NCBI RefSeq assembly: GCF_009363055.1
Contig: NZ_CP045292.1
Coordinates: forward strand, 1-64,000
Length of the DNA stretch: 64,000 nucleotides
Direction: 5' to 3'
DNA from: Flavobacterium haoranii
GTDB lineage: Bacteria; Bacteroidota; Bacteroidia; Flavobacteriales; Flavobacteriaceae
In this document: positions 28,221 through 37,015 of the stretch, in pieces
Layout: each line of letters starts with the position of its first letter
Position numbering within the stretch: position 1 is the first letter of the stretch
Made by a program: the position numbers and the translations under genes
Notes under the pieces: generated by a model
Seen by the model: the letters and a program-made list of their open reading frames with translations, nothing else
Database searches by the model: none
What the model was told of the DNA's origin: nothing

Positions 28221-28660
28221 ACTCAGTTTGTTATGCTGCCAAGCATCTCTTTAACAAGTGAAGTTTTTTTATAACCCAGATAAATCGGTCAAAACTGATG
28301 GTTGCTTTTTTTTTGGTATCGACACCTTCAAACTGATCACTACTTACTGACCACTAAACAGCGAAGCCACTGTAACCTGACCACTGGTCACTAACAAACC
28401 ACCCTTGAAGGCACAGATTCTATTGGTTTTAATAAAAAAAAGTAATCCCACCCCGTCACTTCGAGTTTTTTTTATAAAATTGCCCAGCTATTTTATAAAA
28501 AATGTATCGAGAACTACTGAAAACAAATTTCAAAATACGTAAAACTATTATTCATTACCTTTTGCCTTTAATTACTTTATTCAAACACATCAGTAGTTCA
28601 ATAGAAATCATAAAAACAAATCGTCTAAACGGTGGCTGAGGCTCTCGAAGCCACCGTTAA
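28221..28660. repeat. Right copy of the 430-bp direct repeat
   Basis: It matches 19561-19992 over nearly its whole length, with small indels around 28340-28400. It includes the nested palindrome (28457-28515) and ends in the perfect hairpin AACGGTGGCTGAGG / CTCTCGAAGCCACCGTT at 28626-28656. Confidence 0.75.
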
Positions 28661-28708
28661 AACTGAAACTAATTACGGAAAACTGACCAAAAAAGCACTT
28701 ATGCAGTG

Positions 28709-28758
28709 CAAAATTAACAAAAAAATGCACTATAGTAGTGCGTTTTTTGTTAATTTTG
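28709..28758 (+). promoter_or_regulatory. Long inverted repeat containing the AAA/DUF4143 promoter
   Basis: The left arm CAAAATTAACAAAAAAATGC and the right arm, ending GTGCGTTTTTTGTTAATTTTG, are reverse complements apart from one bulge and one mismatch, with a loop of only a few bases (about TATAG). The last eight bases, TAATTTTG (28751-28758), fit the TAnnTTTG -7 box, 17 bases before the ATG at 28775. The hairpin would therefore overlap the promoter and transcription start region. Control by DNA structure or a dimeric regulator is possible. Confidence 0.6.
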
Positions 28759-28774
28759 TATAAAAATAAGAAGA

Positions 28775-29944
28775 ATGGATGTGTTATTTGAATATTCAAA
28801 TCGTTTAATTGCTGGAGTAGGTACCTCATTTACAAGGTATTTATATGATCAAATTAACTGGAAAAACAGACTAATTGGGATTGTAGGACCACGCGGTGTT
28901 GGAAAAACCACCTTAGTTTTGCAATACATTAAAAATCACTTAGATCCTCGTCATACTTTATATGTTACAGCGGATGATTTTTATTTTGCTAAGCATCGTC
29001 TCTCTGAGGTAGCTTCCAATTTTGTCAAATTTGGAGGAACACATTTCATTATTGATGAGATACACAAGTATCCTGATTGGTCAAACGAATTGAAGCTAAT
29101 TTATGATTATCATACTAATTTGCAGTTGATATTTACAGGCTCTTCCGTATTAGATATTAAAAAAGGAAGTGCTGATTTAAGTAGGAGAGCCGTACTTTAC
29201 CCCATGCAAGGTTTGTCTTTTCGAGAATATTTATTGCTATTTCATAAAATAGAAGTGCCAAAGCTTACGCTAGAAGAAATTGTAACACGTCCGTCAAGCG
29301 TGATTTCAGTATCGCATCCCTTGCTTTTATTTGCAGATTATCTTAAAACTGGATATTATCCTTTTGCTTTAGAGCCTGATTTTGATATAAAGTTATTTCA
29401 GGTGATCAACCAAACATTGGAGAGTGATATTCCTGTATATGCCGATATGAATGTATCGACAGGAAGAAAGTTGAAACAGCTTATGGCTATTGTTGCCGAA
29501 AGTGTTCCTTTTAAGCCTAATATGAGTAAAATAGCGGAGATATTGTCAATTAGCCGAAACAATATATCGGATTATCTTTTGTATATGGAAGAAGCGGGCA
29601 TGCTTTTGCAATTGCGAGATGAAACTCATGGGATTAGAGGATTAGGGAAAGTAAATAAAGTATATTTAGATAATACCAATTTGGTCTATAATTTAGCTTA
29701 TGAAAACCCAAATAAAGGAAACATTAGAGAGACATTTTTCTTGAATCAATTACGAGTTCATCATCAGGTTGTTGCTTCGAAAAATGCTGATTTTAAAATT
29801 GGAACTATGGATTTTGAAATAGGTGGTAAAAACAAAAGCTTAAAACAAATAAAGACAGTTGGAAATGGCTATGTTGTTAAGGATGATATTGAAAGTGGCT
29901 TTTTAAATACAATCCCTTTATGGTATTTTGGTTTGATGTATTGA
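28775..29944 (+). CDS. AAA ATPase with DUF4143 domain
   Basis: This 389-residue protein has the Walker A motif GPRGVGKTT (residues 38-46) and Walker B FIIDEIH (91-97), then a sensor-like IFTGSSVLDI. These make up the AAA_14 domain. The C-terminal DUF4143 domain includes a winged-helix-like segment (MSKIAEILSISRNNISDYLLYM) and a PD-(D/E)XK-like end with EIGGKNKSLKQIKTVGNGYV. Such genes are multi-copy in Bacteroidota and often sit in genomic islands; their role is unclear. It stands alone between repeat blocks, with a promoter in a long inverted repeat. Confidence 0.88.
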   Translation: MDVLFEYSNRLIAGVGTSFTRYLYDQINWKNRLIGIVGPRGVGKTTLVLQYIKNHLDPRHTLYVTADDFYFAKHRLSEVASNFVKFGGTHFIIDEIHKYPDWSNELKLIYDYHTNLQLIFTGSSVLDIKKGSADLSRRAVLYPMQGLSFREYLLLFHKIEVPKLTLEEIVTRPSSVISVSHPLLLFADYLKTGYYPFALEPDFDIKLFQVINQTLESDIPVYADMNVSTGRKLKQLMAIVAESVPFKPNMSKIAEILSISRNNISDYLLYMEEAGMLLQLRDETHGIRGLGKVNKVYLDNTNLVYNLAYENPNKGNIRETFFLNQLRVHHQVVASKNADFKIGTMDFEIGGKNKSLKQIKTVGNGYVVKDDIESGFLNTIPLWYFGLMY

Positions 29945-30284
29945 TTTTTTGCCTTTGAGTACCTCAGGTAACGGTTTCAGTAGTTCTAATGGAAATAATA
30001 GGATAATGAATTGTCTAAACGGTGGCTGAGGCTCTCGAAGCCACTGTTGAATTGTGAATGATCTAAACGGTGGCTGAGGCACTCGAAGCCACCGTTGTTT
30101 GAGTTTTATTTTGTTTGGGACACGGGTTAAAATAATTGAAGAAATCTTAAAAATAGTAGCGTAACATCCCCCTGCCCCCTTCAAAGGGGGAATTTTATTC
30201 TAAGAGGTTTTGTGTTATATAAATGCATATTTTACTAATTGTAGCATATTTTCTTATTGAAAAAAGTAAAAGTAAAAAGTCAAT
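29945..30284. repeat. REP-like hairpins after the AAA ATPase gene
   Basis: Two copies of the AACGGTGGCTGAGG...CGAAGCCACCGTT hairpin lie at 30017-30048 and 30066-30096, one with a changed loop (GGCACTCG). A CCCCCTTCAAAGGGGG palindrome is at 30174-30190. These may act as transcription terminators for the ATPase gene. No gene is seen. Confidence 0.7.
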
Positions 30285-30720
30285 AGAAGGATTGTCCCCT
30301 TGAGGGGACTTTAGGGGTGTAGCATAATTCAACTGAAATACATAAAAATAAACACATAAATTAGCGCCCTTAGTGTCTTCCTTGCGCACCTTGCGGTTAA
30401 ACACTAAATTCAACTAACAACCCATACAAATCAAATCACCTTAAAAGGAATGTCCCCTCGAGGGGACTCTAGGGGTGTAAAGAAGTCCAACTGGAAAACT
30501 TAAAAATATAAAATTCAATAGTAGAATTGTCCCCTTGAGGGACTTTAGGGGTGTAGCATAATTCAACTGAAATACATAAAAATTAACACATAAATTAGTG
30601 CCCTTAGTGCCTTCTTAGTGCCCCTAGTGGTTAAACACCAAATTCAACTGAAAATTCTAAAATCAAATTACTACAGTAGTATTGACCCTATGACATCCTG
30701 TTCCAACCCCTTAGCTGAAA
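30285..30720. repeat. GTCCCC-hairpin repeat array, block 4 (3-4 copies)
   Basis: Copies start near 30289, 30447 and 30526, with a degenerate one near 30690. Linkers are the same as those of block 2 nine kilobases away, including the TTAGCGCCCTTAGTGTCTTCC stretch and AAAGAAGTCCAACTGGAAAAC. This shows that the whole unit, hairpin plus linker, has spread. No gene is supported. Confidence 0.8.
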
Positions 30721-30816
30721 TTGACCATTGACCACTAATTAATAACAACTATAAAGTACAACCTAAAGTTGTTTTTAAATAATCAAAATAAACAATCTCT
30801 TTACCTTACTTTTTTG

Positions 30817-30824
30817 TATTTTTG
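30817..30824 (+). promoter_or_regulatory. -7 promoter box TATTTTTG before the truncated sugar transferase
   Basis: TATTTTTG fits TAnnTTTG and lies 17 bases before the first in-frame ATG at 30841. No good TTG box is seen at the usual distance. Confidence 0.4.
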
Positions 30825-30840
30825 ATTTCAAATCAATGTT

Positions 30841-31341
30841 ATGTTGTTTAAGCAAGTACGTATTGGTAAGAATGGGGTTCCCTTTGTTCTTTATAAATTC
30901 AGAAGTATTCCAAAAGATGGGGTTCAACCAACTTCCTTTGGGCGTTTTCTGAGACGTACTAAACTTGATGAACTGCCTCAGCTTTATAATTTGATTAGAG
31001 GTGATATGACGTTAATTGGCCCAAGGCCTGATGTGCCGGGATATGCAGATCAATTGAAAGGTGATGATCGGATTCTTTTGCAGGTAAAACCTGGAATTAC
31101 GGGTTTGGCTTCTCTAAAATATAAAAACGAAGAACAGTTACTTGCTAAACAAGAGAACGCTTTAAGGTATAATGATACGGTTATTTGGCCTGATAAAGTT
31201 CGAATAAATATATGGTATCTTCACAATCGTTCTTTAAAATTGGATCTGATTATCCTAGCTGCTACCTTTTTAAATCTTCCTCTAGATGTTGAAGCCCTAA
31301 TCCAAAAAATAGAAGATAGAAAGAAAATGGGTACACTTTAA
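30841..31341 (+). CDS. Sugar transferase (PglC-type) lacking its membrane anchor
   Basis: The 166 residues begin at LFKQVRIGKNGVPFVLYKFR, which in the family is about residue 40, so the N-terminal membrane helix is missing; a TGA lies in frame just upstream. The catalytic part is complete: TKLDELPQLYNLIRGDMTLIG, then GPRPDVPGY and VKPGITGLASLKYKNEE. This branch commonly uses UDP-linked bacillosamine-type sugars and pairs with a DegT aminotransferase, which follows at 31692. Without the anchor, function is doubtful. A 5' truncation by the adjoining repeat zone is likely; a frameshifted start is less likely because the preceding bases show no helix coding. Confidence 0.75.
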   Translation: MLFKQVRIGKNGVPFVLYKFRSIPKDGVQPTSFGRFLRRTKLDELPQLYNLIRGDMTLIGPRPDVPGYADQLKGDDRILLQVKPGITGLASLKYKNEEQLLAKQENALRYNDTVIWPDKVRINIWYLHNRSLKLDLIILAATFLNLPLDVEALIQKIEDRKKMGTL

Positions 31342-31691
31342 TTGATTAGAGTATTTGTGCGAATTCATGATATTCGTTAATTTATTTCATTTTTCATAAA
31401 AGAAACCAAATTCCAACAAAAAAAAACACGTTTTTATTATAATAGGTATTCGTGCCAATTGGTGCTATTCGTGTTTTTATTTCAGTTTTTATAAAGCAAA
31501 ACCAGATTCCAACAAAAAAATCACGTATTTAATTATGATAAGTATTCGTGCCAATTCGAGTAATTCGTGTTTGAAATTCATTTTACGAGCATCGAACTTT
31601 TAATTTTAAAATAGTAGCAATATTTGGGTTGTTTTAGTAACATTAAACATTCTTAAATTCAATTAGAATATACTATATTTGCTAAAAATAA
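31342..31691. repeat. Gap with a roughly 95-bp imperfect direct repeat
   Basis: The stretch ACCAAATTCCAACAAAAAAA...ATTCGTGCCAATTGG...ATTCGTGTT at about 31406-31472 recurs at about 31501-31571 with substitutions. At the right end, TATATTTG at 31674-31681 fits the -7 promoter box for the aminotransferase gene. Nothing coding is seen. Confidence 0.5.
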
Positions 31692-32861
31692 ATGCTTATT
31701 ATGAAATCAGATAAAATCTGGTTGTCTTCTCCGCATATGGGAGGAGGGGAACAAAAATACGTGCAAGAAGCTTTTGATACCAATTGGATTGCTCCATTAG
31801 GTCCTAATGTTTCTGGATTTGAACAAGATTTGGAACGTTATTTAGGGGGGCAATGTCATGTTGCTGCCTTGAGTTCGGGTACGGCAGCACTTCACCTAGC
31901 TTTACTGGTTTTAGGGGTACAAGCGGGGGATGAAGTTATTTGTCAGAGTATGACTTTTTCTGCTTCTGCTAATCCTATAGTGTATTTAGGGGCTACCCCT
32001 GTTTTTATAGATAGTGAGACTACCACCTGGAATTTGTGTCCAATTGCTTTAGAAAACGCTATACAAGATCGTATTCGTTTGGGTAAAAAACCAAAGGCAA
32101 TTGTTGCGGTGCATCTGTATGGTGTGCCGTTTCAAGTGGAAGCCATTCAAGCTATTTCTAAAAAATATGAAATTCCAATTATAGAAGATAGTGCGGAAGC
32201 TCTTGGAAGTTCTTATCAGCAACAAAAATGTGGAACTATAGGCGATATAGGAATTTTATCGTTTAACGGCAACAAAATTATTACCACTTCAGGTGGTGGA
32301 GCTTTGGTAACAAAAGATCCAAAAATTAAAGAAAAAGTAGTCTTTTTAGCAACTCAAGCAAGAGATCAAGCACCTCATTACCAACATTCCGAGATTGGAT
32401 ACAATTATAGAATGAGTAATGTTTGTGCGGGAATTGGAAGAGGACAAATGGAAGTATTGGAGAATCATGTACGAGCTCGTCGTGCTATGCATGCTTTTTA
32501 TCTGGATATTTTTAAAAATATAAAAGGAGTTACTGTTTTTCAAGCTACTTCTGAATCGTATGCCAATTATTGGTTGTCTGCTATTATTGTAGAGGAAAGT
32601 AAAACGAATGGCATTACCCGAGAACAGCTTCGTTTGCTTTTTGAAAAGGAGAATATTGAATCAAGACCTTTGTGGAAGCCTATGCATTTACAACCCGTTT
32701 TTGCTAACTGTCCTTATTATGGAACTCAAATTGCAGAATCCCTTTTTGAAAAAGGATTGTGTATGCCTTCAGGATCCAATTTAACGGACAGGGAACGTGA
32801 AAGGATTCAAAAAGTGGTAGCAGACTTGTTTTTAAATAATTCTAATGAATTACAGCAATAG
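31692..32861 (+). CDS. DegT/DnrJ/EryC1 aminotransferase, PglE-like
   Basis: This 389-residue PLP enzyme converts a 4-keto sugar nucleotide to a 4-amino sugar. SSGTAALHLAL binds the cofactor phosphate, IIEDSAEALGSSY includes the Asp contacting the pyridine nitrogen, and SFNGNKIITTSGGGAL contains the Schiff-base lysine. Length and motifs fit the PglE/WeeJ group that makes UDP-bacillosamine-type amino sugars. Start is at 31692 or at the third in-frame codon (31701, MKSDKIWLSSP), which fits the family better. It lies between a PglC-type sugar transferase and the Wza/Wzc export genes. Confidence 0.9.
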   Translation: MLIMKSDKIWLSSPHMGGGEQKYVQEAFDTNWIAPLGPNVSGFEQDLERYLGGQCHVAALSSGTAALHLALLVLGVQAGDEVICQSMTFSASANPIVYLGATPVFIDSETTTWNLCPIALENAIQDRIRLGKKPKAIVAVHLYGVPFQVEAIQAISKKYEIPIIEDSAEALGSSYQQQKCGTIGDIGILSFNGNKIITTSGGGALVTKDPKIKEKVVFLATQARDQAPHYQHSEIGYNYRMSNVCAGIGRGQMEVLENHVRARRAMHAFYLDIFKNIKGVTVFQATSESYANYWLSAIIVEESKTNGITREQLRLLFEKENIESRPLWKPMHLQPVFANCPYYGTQIAESLFEKGLCMPSGSNLTDRERERIQKVVADLFLNNSNELQQ

Positions 32862-32894
32862 GTTAAGGATTACATCTTTTATGATGTCTACATT

Positions 32895-32924
32895 TTGAAA
32901 TCCAAAATAGATTTGATAGTTTTG
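32895..32924 (+). promoter_or_regulatory. Promoter of the wza-wzc operon
   Basis: TTG at 32895-32897 and TAGTTTTG at 32917-32924 are 19 bases apart, a full match to the flavobacterial consensus, 20 bases before the wza start. Export genes can therefore be expressed separately from the aminotransferase. Confidence 0.6.
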
Positions 32925-32943
32925 TCAACTTAATTAAGTTATA

Positions 32944-33717
32944 ATGAAAAAAGAGATAGTGCTGGTACTAGTAGCATGTGTTGTAATGTTAACTTCTTGT
33001 GTTTCAAAAAAAGAAATACTCTATTTAAATGATTTTAAAGCTAGTGATAGTGCTAATTTTCAATGGTCAGATGTTATTGTGCAACCGAATGATATTTTAA
33101 GTGTCAAAATTACCGCTGAGGATATGGAATTGGCATTGCCGTATAATTTGTCTGCTGGAAATGGGGTGCAACAAAATATTCAAGGAACTCAGTTGTTGTT
33201 ACAAGGGTATTTGGTGTCTAATGAAGGTGAAATCAATATTCCAGTATTAGGAACTATTCTGGTTAAAGGACTGACCTATACTCAAATTGAAGAGAAAATT
33301 CAAAAGGAATTGACGGAGAAACAATTACTTAAAAACCCCGTAGTGGTTTGCCGTATTGTGAATGCTAAAGTCACCATCTTAGGTGAAGTGCGAAGTCCTG
33401 GAACCTATACCTTTTATGAAAATAACCTTACTATTTTGCAAGCATTAGGATTGGCTGGCGACTTAAATATAACAGGGGTGCGTAAAAATATCAAAGTCGT
33501 TCGTATGGAAAATAATCAGCAATTGGTGGGTGAAATTGATTTAACCCAAAAAGATTGGATGAATTCTCCATTTTACTTTATCAAGCCCAATGATGTAATT
33601 GTAGTAGATCCGAATACTGCTAAAGTGAAATCTGCCGGTATCATTGGTAATGCAGGTACTTTACTAGGTGCTATTTCCGTTATTTTATCTTCCTTTTTAA
33701 TTATTAGAAGCCTTTAA
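32944..33717 (+). CDS. Polysaccharide export outer-membrane lipoprotein (Wza-like)
   Basis: This 257-residue protein has a lipoprotein signal peptide with lipobox LTSC (Cys at about residue 19), an N-terminal poly_export domain (VIVQPNDILSVKIT) and a SLBB domain (VTILGEVRSPGTYTF...LTILQALGLAGDLN). A C-terminal hydrophobic helix (GTLLGAISVILSSFLIIRSL) would cross the outer membrane. It forms the outer-membrane channel for capsule or exopolysaccharide export with the Wzc kinase encoded 11 bp downstream. Length and layout are typical of Bacteroidota. Confidence 0.92.
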   Translation: MKKEIVLVLVACVVMLTSCVSKKEILYLNDFKASDSANFQWSDVIVQPNDILSVKITAEDMELALPYNLSAGNGVQQNIQGTQLLLQGYLVSNEGEINIPVLGTILVKGLTYTQIEEKIQKELTEKQLLKNPVVVCRIVNAKVTILGEVRSPGTYTFYENNLTILQALGLAGDLNITGVRKNIKVVRMENNQQLVGEIDLTQKDWMNSPFYFIKPNDVIVVDPNTAKVKSAGIIGNAGTLLGAISVILSSFLIIRSL

Positions 33718-33728
33718 TTTATTCGCTT

Positions 33729-36119
33729 ATGGATGCATCTACTGCGCATGAAAACCAACAAGAATCGTTTGATTTAAAACAGGAAATTTTTAAGTATTTA
33801 CCCTTCTGGTACTGGTTTGTAATTGGGGTTGTTATTGCCATGATGGGGGTGATTTTGTATTTGAGGTATCAAAGTAATGTGTATCAGTCCAAAACGATTA
33901 TCAAATTATTAGATGATTCTAACTCCGATTTTAAGATGCCGACCAGTGGTGTTAATTTTTTCATGCGAAGTAAGATTAATATTGAAAATGAAAAAGAAAT
34001 TATCAAATCCAATCGCTTATTAGGTCAGGTGGTTCATGAATTGCAGTTGTACAATCAATTTTTCTCGGAAGGTAAAATTCGTATAGCGGAGGAATATGGG
34101 AAAAATATACCTACCATTGAATGGATAGGTGACCAACAAAAGGTAGAGGAGTTTTCGGGTGAATGGAATATAAACTATGATTCGAAAGGATATGTTTGGA
34201 ATGAAGATGGGAAAAAACGTTCCTATGGCGTAGTATATGATGTGGATAATATAGCAATGAAAGTGAATGCACCTATTGTGCTTTACAAAAACAAAAGGAC
34301 ATTACAAGTAAAGAAATCTTCGTTTGAAGATGCAGTAGCTCGTTTAAAAGATAATATAGAAGTGAATTTAGTAGGGGAAGAAAGCGAACTTTTAGCAATT
34401 TCTACTAAAGGGCCACTTATTGAAAAAAATAATGCGATTCTCAATACGTTAAATCAAGTGTTTGATCGAGATGGTAGAGAGGATCGTCAATGTGTTTTCA
34501 AAAAAACGATTGATTTTGTCAATTCACGTTTCGAGTATTTATTCAAAGAATTGGATACTATAGAATTAAATAAGGCCAATTACAAACGCGACCAAAAACT
34601 TTCTTTTTTAGAAGGGGATGCCGCAACTTTGCTGGCGACTAAGACTGAATCTTTCTCTCAATATGAAAAGGCAAAAACACAGTCTATGTTAAGTGATATC
34701 ATTATTGCAGCTTTGAGAGAAGTTAAAGATAATGAACTTTTACCTGCCAATATTGGTTTAGAGGAGATGAGAATTAATGAGTTAGTAAAGCAATATAATG
34801 AAATAGTATTAGAAGCCCAAAAAGTAATTGCAAATGGTGGTGAAAAGCATCCTAGTGTGGGTAAACTATTAGGGATCCAACAAAATTTAAAAAGTTCGAT
34901 TAAGTATTCCTTATTGGCGTATCAAAAAGTATTAGCAACCAATATACAATCCATTGATCAATTGAAAGCGCAGCAAGAAAATCAATACGCTGCCTTCCCG
35001 TATCAAGAAAAAACGATTCGTGCGATTGAGCGTCAACAAAAAATCAAGGAAACCCTTTATTTATTGCTGTTGCAAAAAAGAGAAGAGGCAAGTATCAATT
35101 TAGCCATTGTTAATCCCTCTATAAAAATAGTCGATGAAGCTATAGCAGATAAAAACCCGCTTTCTCCCAAGCGTGGTGTGGCCTTTTTATTAGCATTCTC
35201 ATTAGGTTTGTTAGTTCCTTTTGGAATTCTTTTTGTTTATTATTTATTTGATACCAAGATTCATACTAAAGAAATGATTCAGCGAGGACTCCCTACAGTG
35301 CCTATTGTGGCGGAAATTCCTTTTATTGAGTCAAATAGTAAAATCGTACATAAAAATGAGCACACTGTTTTATCTGAATCGTTCCGAATATTAGTAGCAA
35401 ATCTAGATTTTGTTTTACCTGTACAGCTCACAAAATCTCCAATAATATACACCGCTTCTACCATCAAAGGAGAAGGGAAAACCTTTGTAGCTACCAATTT
35501 AGCATTGTCATTAGCTGCTTTAGGAAAAAAAGTGATTTTAGTGGGTACCGATTTACGTAATCCTCAATTGCATAAAGCACTGAATTCTAAAAAAGCTAAG
35601 CGAGGTTTAGTTGACTTATTAGTAAATTCTGAAATCGATACCCATTCTTGTATAGTGCAGGAAGTGATAAATGATATCTCTTTAGATGTAATTTATTCTG
35701 GTGTTATACCGCCTAATCCTACTGAAATTCTTTCAAATGGAAAATTAGGGCAGTTGTTAGAAGAATTAAGAACAAAATACGATTATGTTTTAGTTGATAC
35801 CGCTCCCACATTGTTGGTAGCAGATACTACTATTATATCGAAATATGCTGATATTGTATTGTATTTAATAAAAGCCAATTATACGGATAAACAATTGATG
35901 TCATACATCACTGATTTGAAGGACCAATCCAAAATTGCTAACCCTTTTATTGTATTTAATAATGTTGGTCAAAATGAAGGATATGGTAAGGGCTATGCAT
36001 ATTCGTATCAGTATAATTATGGCTATGGCTATGGCTATGGCTATGGGGTCAATTCTAAGTATTTGTCGCGATTTGAAAAAATAAAGTCTTTTGTAAAGCA
36101 AATTGTTAAAAAGAGGTAA
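33729..36119 (+). CDS. Polysaccharide co-polymerase and tyrosine autokinase (Wzc-like)
   Basis: This 796-residue inner-membrane protein has a Wzz domain between two membrane helices (about residues 28-48 and 482-502) with a long coiled-coil periplasmic part, then a BY-kinase domain. The kinase has Walker A KGEGKTFVATNLAL (about 579-592), Walker A' VILVGTDLRNPQ and Walker B YVLVDTAPTL. The tail is tyrosine-rich (YGKGYAYSYQYNYGYGYGYG), the expected autophosphorylation cluster, encoded by tandem GGCTAT repeats near 36020-36050. It controls polymer length and export. The 3' end overlaps the convergent phosphatase gene by 14 bp. Confidence 0.93.
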   Translation: MDASTAHENQQESFDLKQEIFKYLPFWYWFVIGVVIAMMGVILYLRYQSNVYQSKTIIKLLDDSNSDFKMPTSGVNFFMRSKINIENEKEIIKSNRLLGQVVHELQLYNQFFSEGKIRIAEEYGKNIPTIEWIGDQQKVEEFSGEWNINYDSKGYVWNEDGKKRSYGVVYDVDNIAMKVNAPIVLYKNKRTLQVKKSSFEDAVARLKDNIEVNLVGEESELLAISTKGPLIEKNNAILNTLNQVFDRDGREDRQCVFKKTIDFVNSRFEYLFKELDTIELNKANYKRDQKLSFLEGDAATLLATKTESFSQYEKAKTQSMLSDIIIAALREVKDNELLPANIGLEEMRINELVKQYNEIVLEAQKVIANGGEKHPSVGKLLGIQQNLKSSIKYSLLAYQKVLATNIQSIDQLKAQQENQYAAFPYQEKTIRAIERQQKIKETLYLLLLQKREEASINLAIVNPSIKIVDEAIADKNPLSPKRGVAFLLAFSLGLLVPFGILFVYYLFDTKIHTKEMIQRGLPTVPIVAEIPFIESNSKIVHKNEHTVLSESFRILVANLDFVLPVQLTKSPIIYTASTIKGEGKTFVATNLALSLAALGKKVILVGTDLRNPQLHKALNSKKAKRGLVDLLVNSEIDTHSCIVQEVINDISLDVIYSGVIPPNPTEILSNGKLGQLLEELRTKYDYVLVDTAPTLLVADTTIISKYADIVLYLIKANYTDKQLMSYITDLKDQSKIANPFIVFNNVGQNEGYGKGYAYSYQYNYGYGYGYGYGVNSKYLSRFEKIKSFVKQIVKKR

Positions 36120-36855
36120 TATCAAATATTTGATTCCCTTCTATTATCAATTCAAGTTCCTTTAAGTGACTTTTTTGGAGTGGTAACGGATTGTTTTTCA
36201 TAAAATTGATGTTTTCAATTCTATGGGTATCTGTACCTATGTAATCATACATATTAGCCTCTAGTAATTGGATACTCAATTTTTTTACATCGGATCCATA
36301 ATATCCTAAAAGCGAAAGACTGTTGATTTGAAAATATAAATCAAAAGTTTTTAATTGTTCAAAATTTTGTAAATTATCTTTCCAATATAAATAACGTTCT
36401 GGATGCGCTAATATTAATTTGTAACCTTTGAGTTTTAGTTGAAAAAGCGACTCCATTATGCGATCAGAAGGTGGGAAAAGCATTGAAAACTCTATCAAAA
36501 TATGGTTTCCAGGAAGTGTTAAAATACTGTTTTGTTGGATTTCTTGTTCTAAATAACTTTCTGCTAAATATTCACTAGCGACTCCAATAATAAAATCAGT
36601 TGTTTTGCTATTTTTGTAAACGTTGTATGCTTCGTTTATATCTAAAGCCGAATTATTCCAAAGTCCCGGATACGTATGAGGTGTAGCAATTGCTTTTGTA
36701 ATTCCTAATTCTTGTAGTCCATTGCATAACGCTATTGTTTCTTCTAAAGATTTTGATCCGTCATCAATACCCCATAAAAGATGGTTGTGCATATCAATAC
36801 AGCCCTCTTTCCATAAATCTTTCCAAAAAACTTTTTTCTTAGTAATCCAAAACAT
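36106..36855 (-). CDS. CpsB/CapC-type tyrosine-protein phosphatase (PHP fold)
   Basis: This 249-residue PHP-domain protein has the metal-binding start DMHNHLLWGIDDGS (His23, His25), ATPHTYPG, the HPER motif (ILAHPERYLYW) and the final GTDTHR. These are the CpsB-family signatures. It should remove phosphate from the tyrosine-rich tail of the Wzc encoded convergently, completing the kinase-phosphatase switch for export. The gene runs opposite to wzc with a 14-bp overlap at the 3' ends. A TATTTTTG box on the minus strand at 36888-36881 is a likely -7 element. Confidence 0.9.
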   Translation of the reverse strand: MFWITKKKVFWKDLWKEGCIDMHNHLLWGIDDGSKSLEETIALCNGLQELGITKAIATPHTYPGLWNNSALDINEAYNVYKNSKTTDFIIGVASEYLAESYLEQEIQQNSILTLPGNHILIEFSMLFPPSDRIMESLFQLKLKGYKLILAHPERYLYWKDNLQNFEQLKTFDLYFQINSLSLLGYYGSDVKKLSIQLLEANMYDYIGTDTHRIENINFMKNNPLPLQKSHLKELELIIEGNQIFDITSF

Positions 36856-37015
36856 TTATTAATTTATTAAAATTTGTTATCAAAAATACATTTAATTTAG
36901 TATTTTTTATTCACTATCAAAATCTTTTTTTAAGTTTGTAGTTTATTTGTGCAATACGTTTTTTCGTATTCAAAGTAGTCTCTGTAAGTTATTTATTATT
37001 ACAAAAATCTTATTA

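Noticed and set aside
29918..30184. 88-residue minus-strand ORF
   Set aside because: It consists of translated REP hairpins (WLREPQPPFR repeated) and overlaps the end of the ATPase gene.
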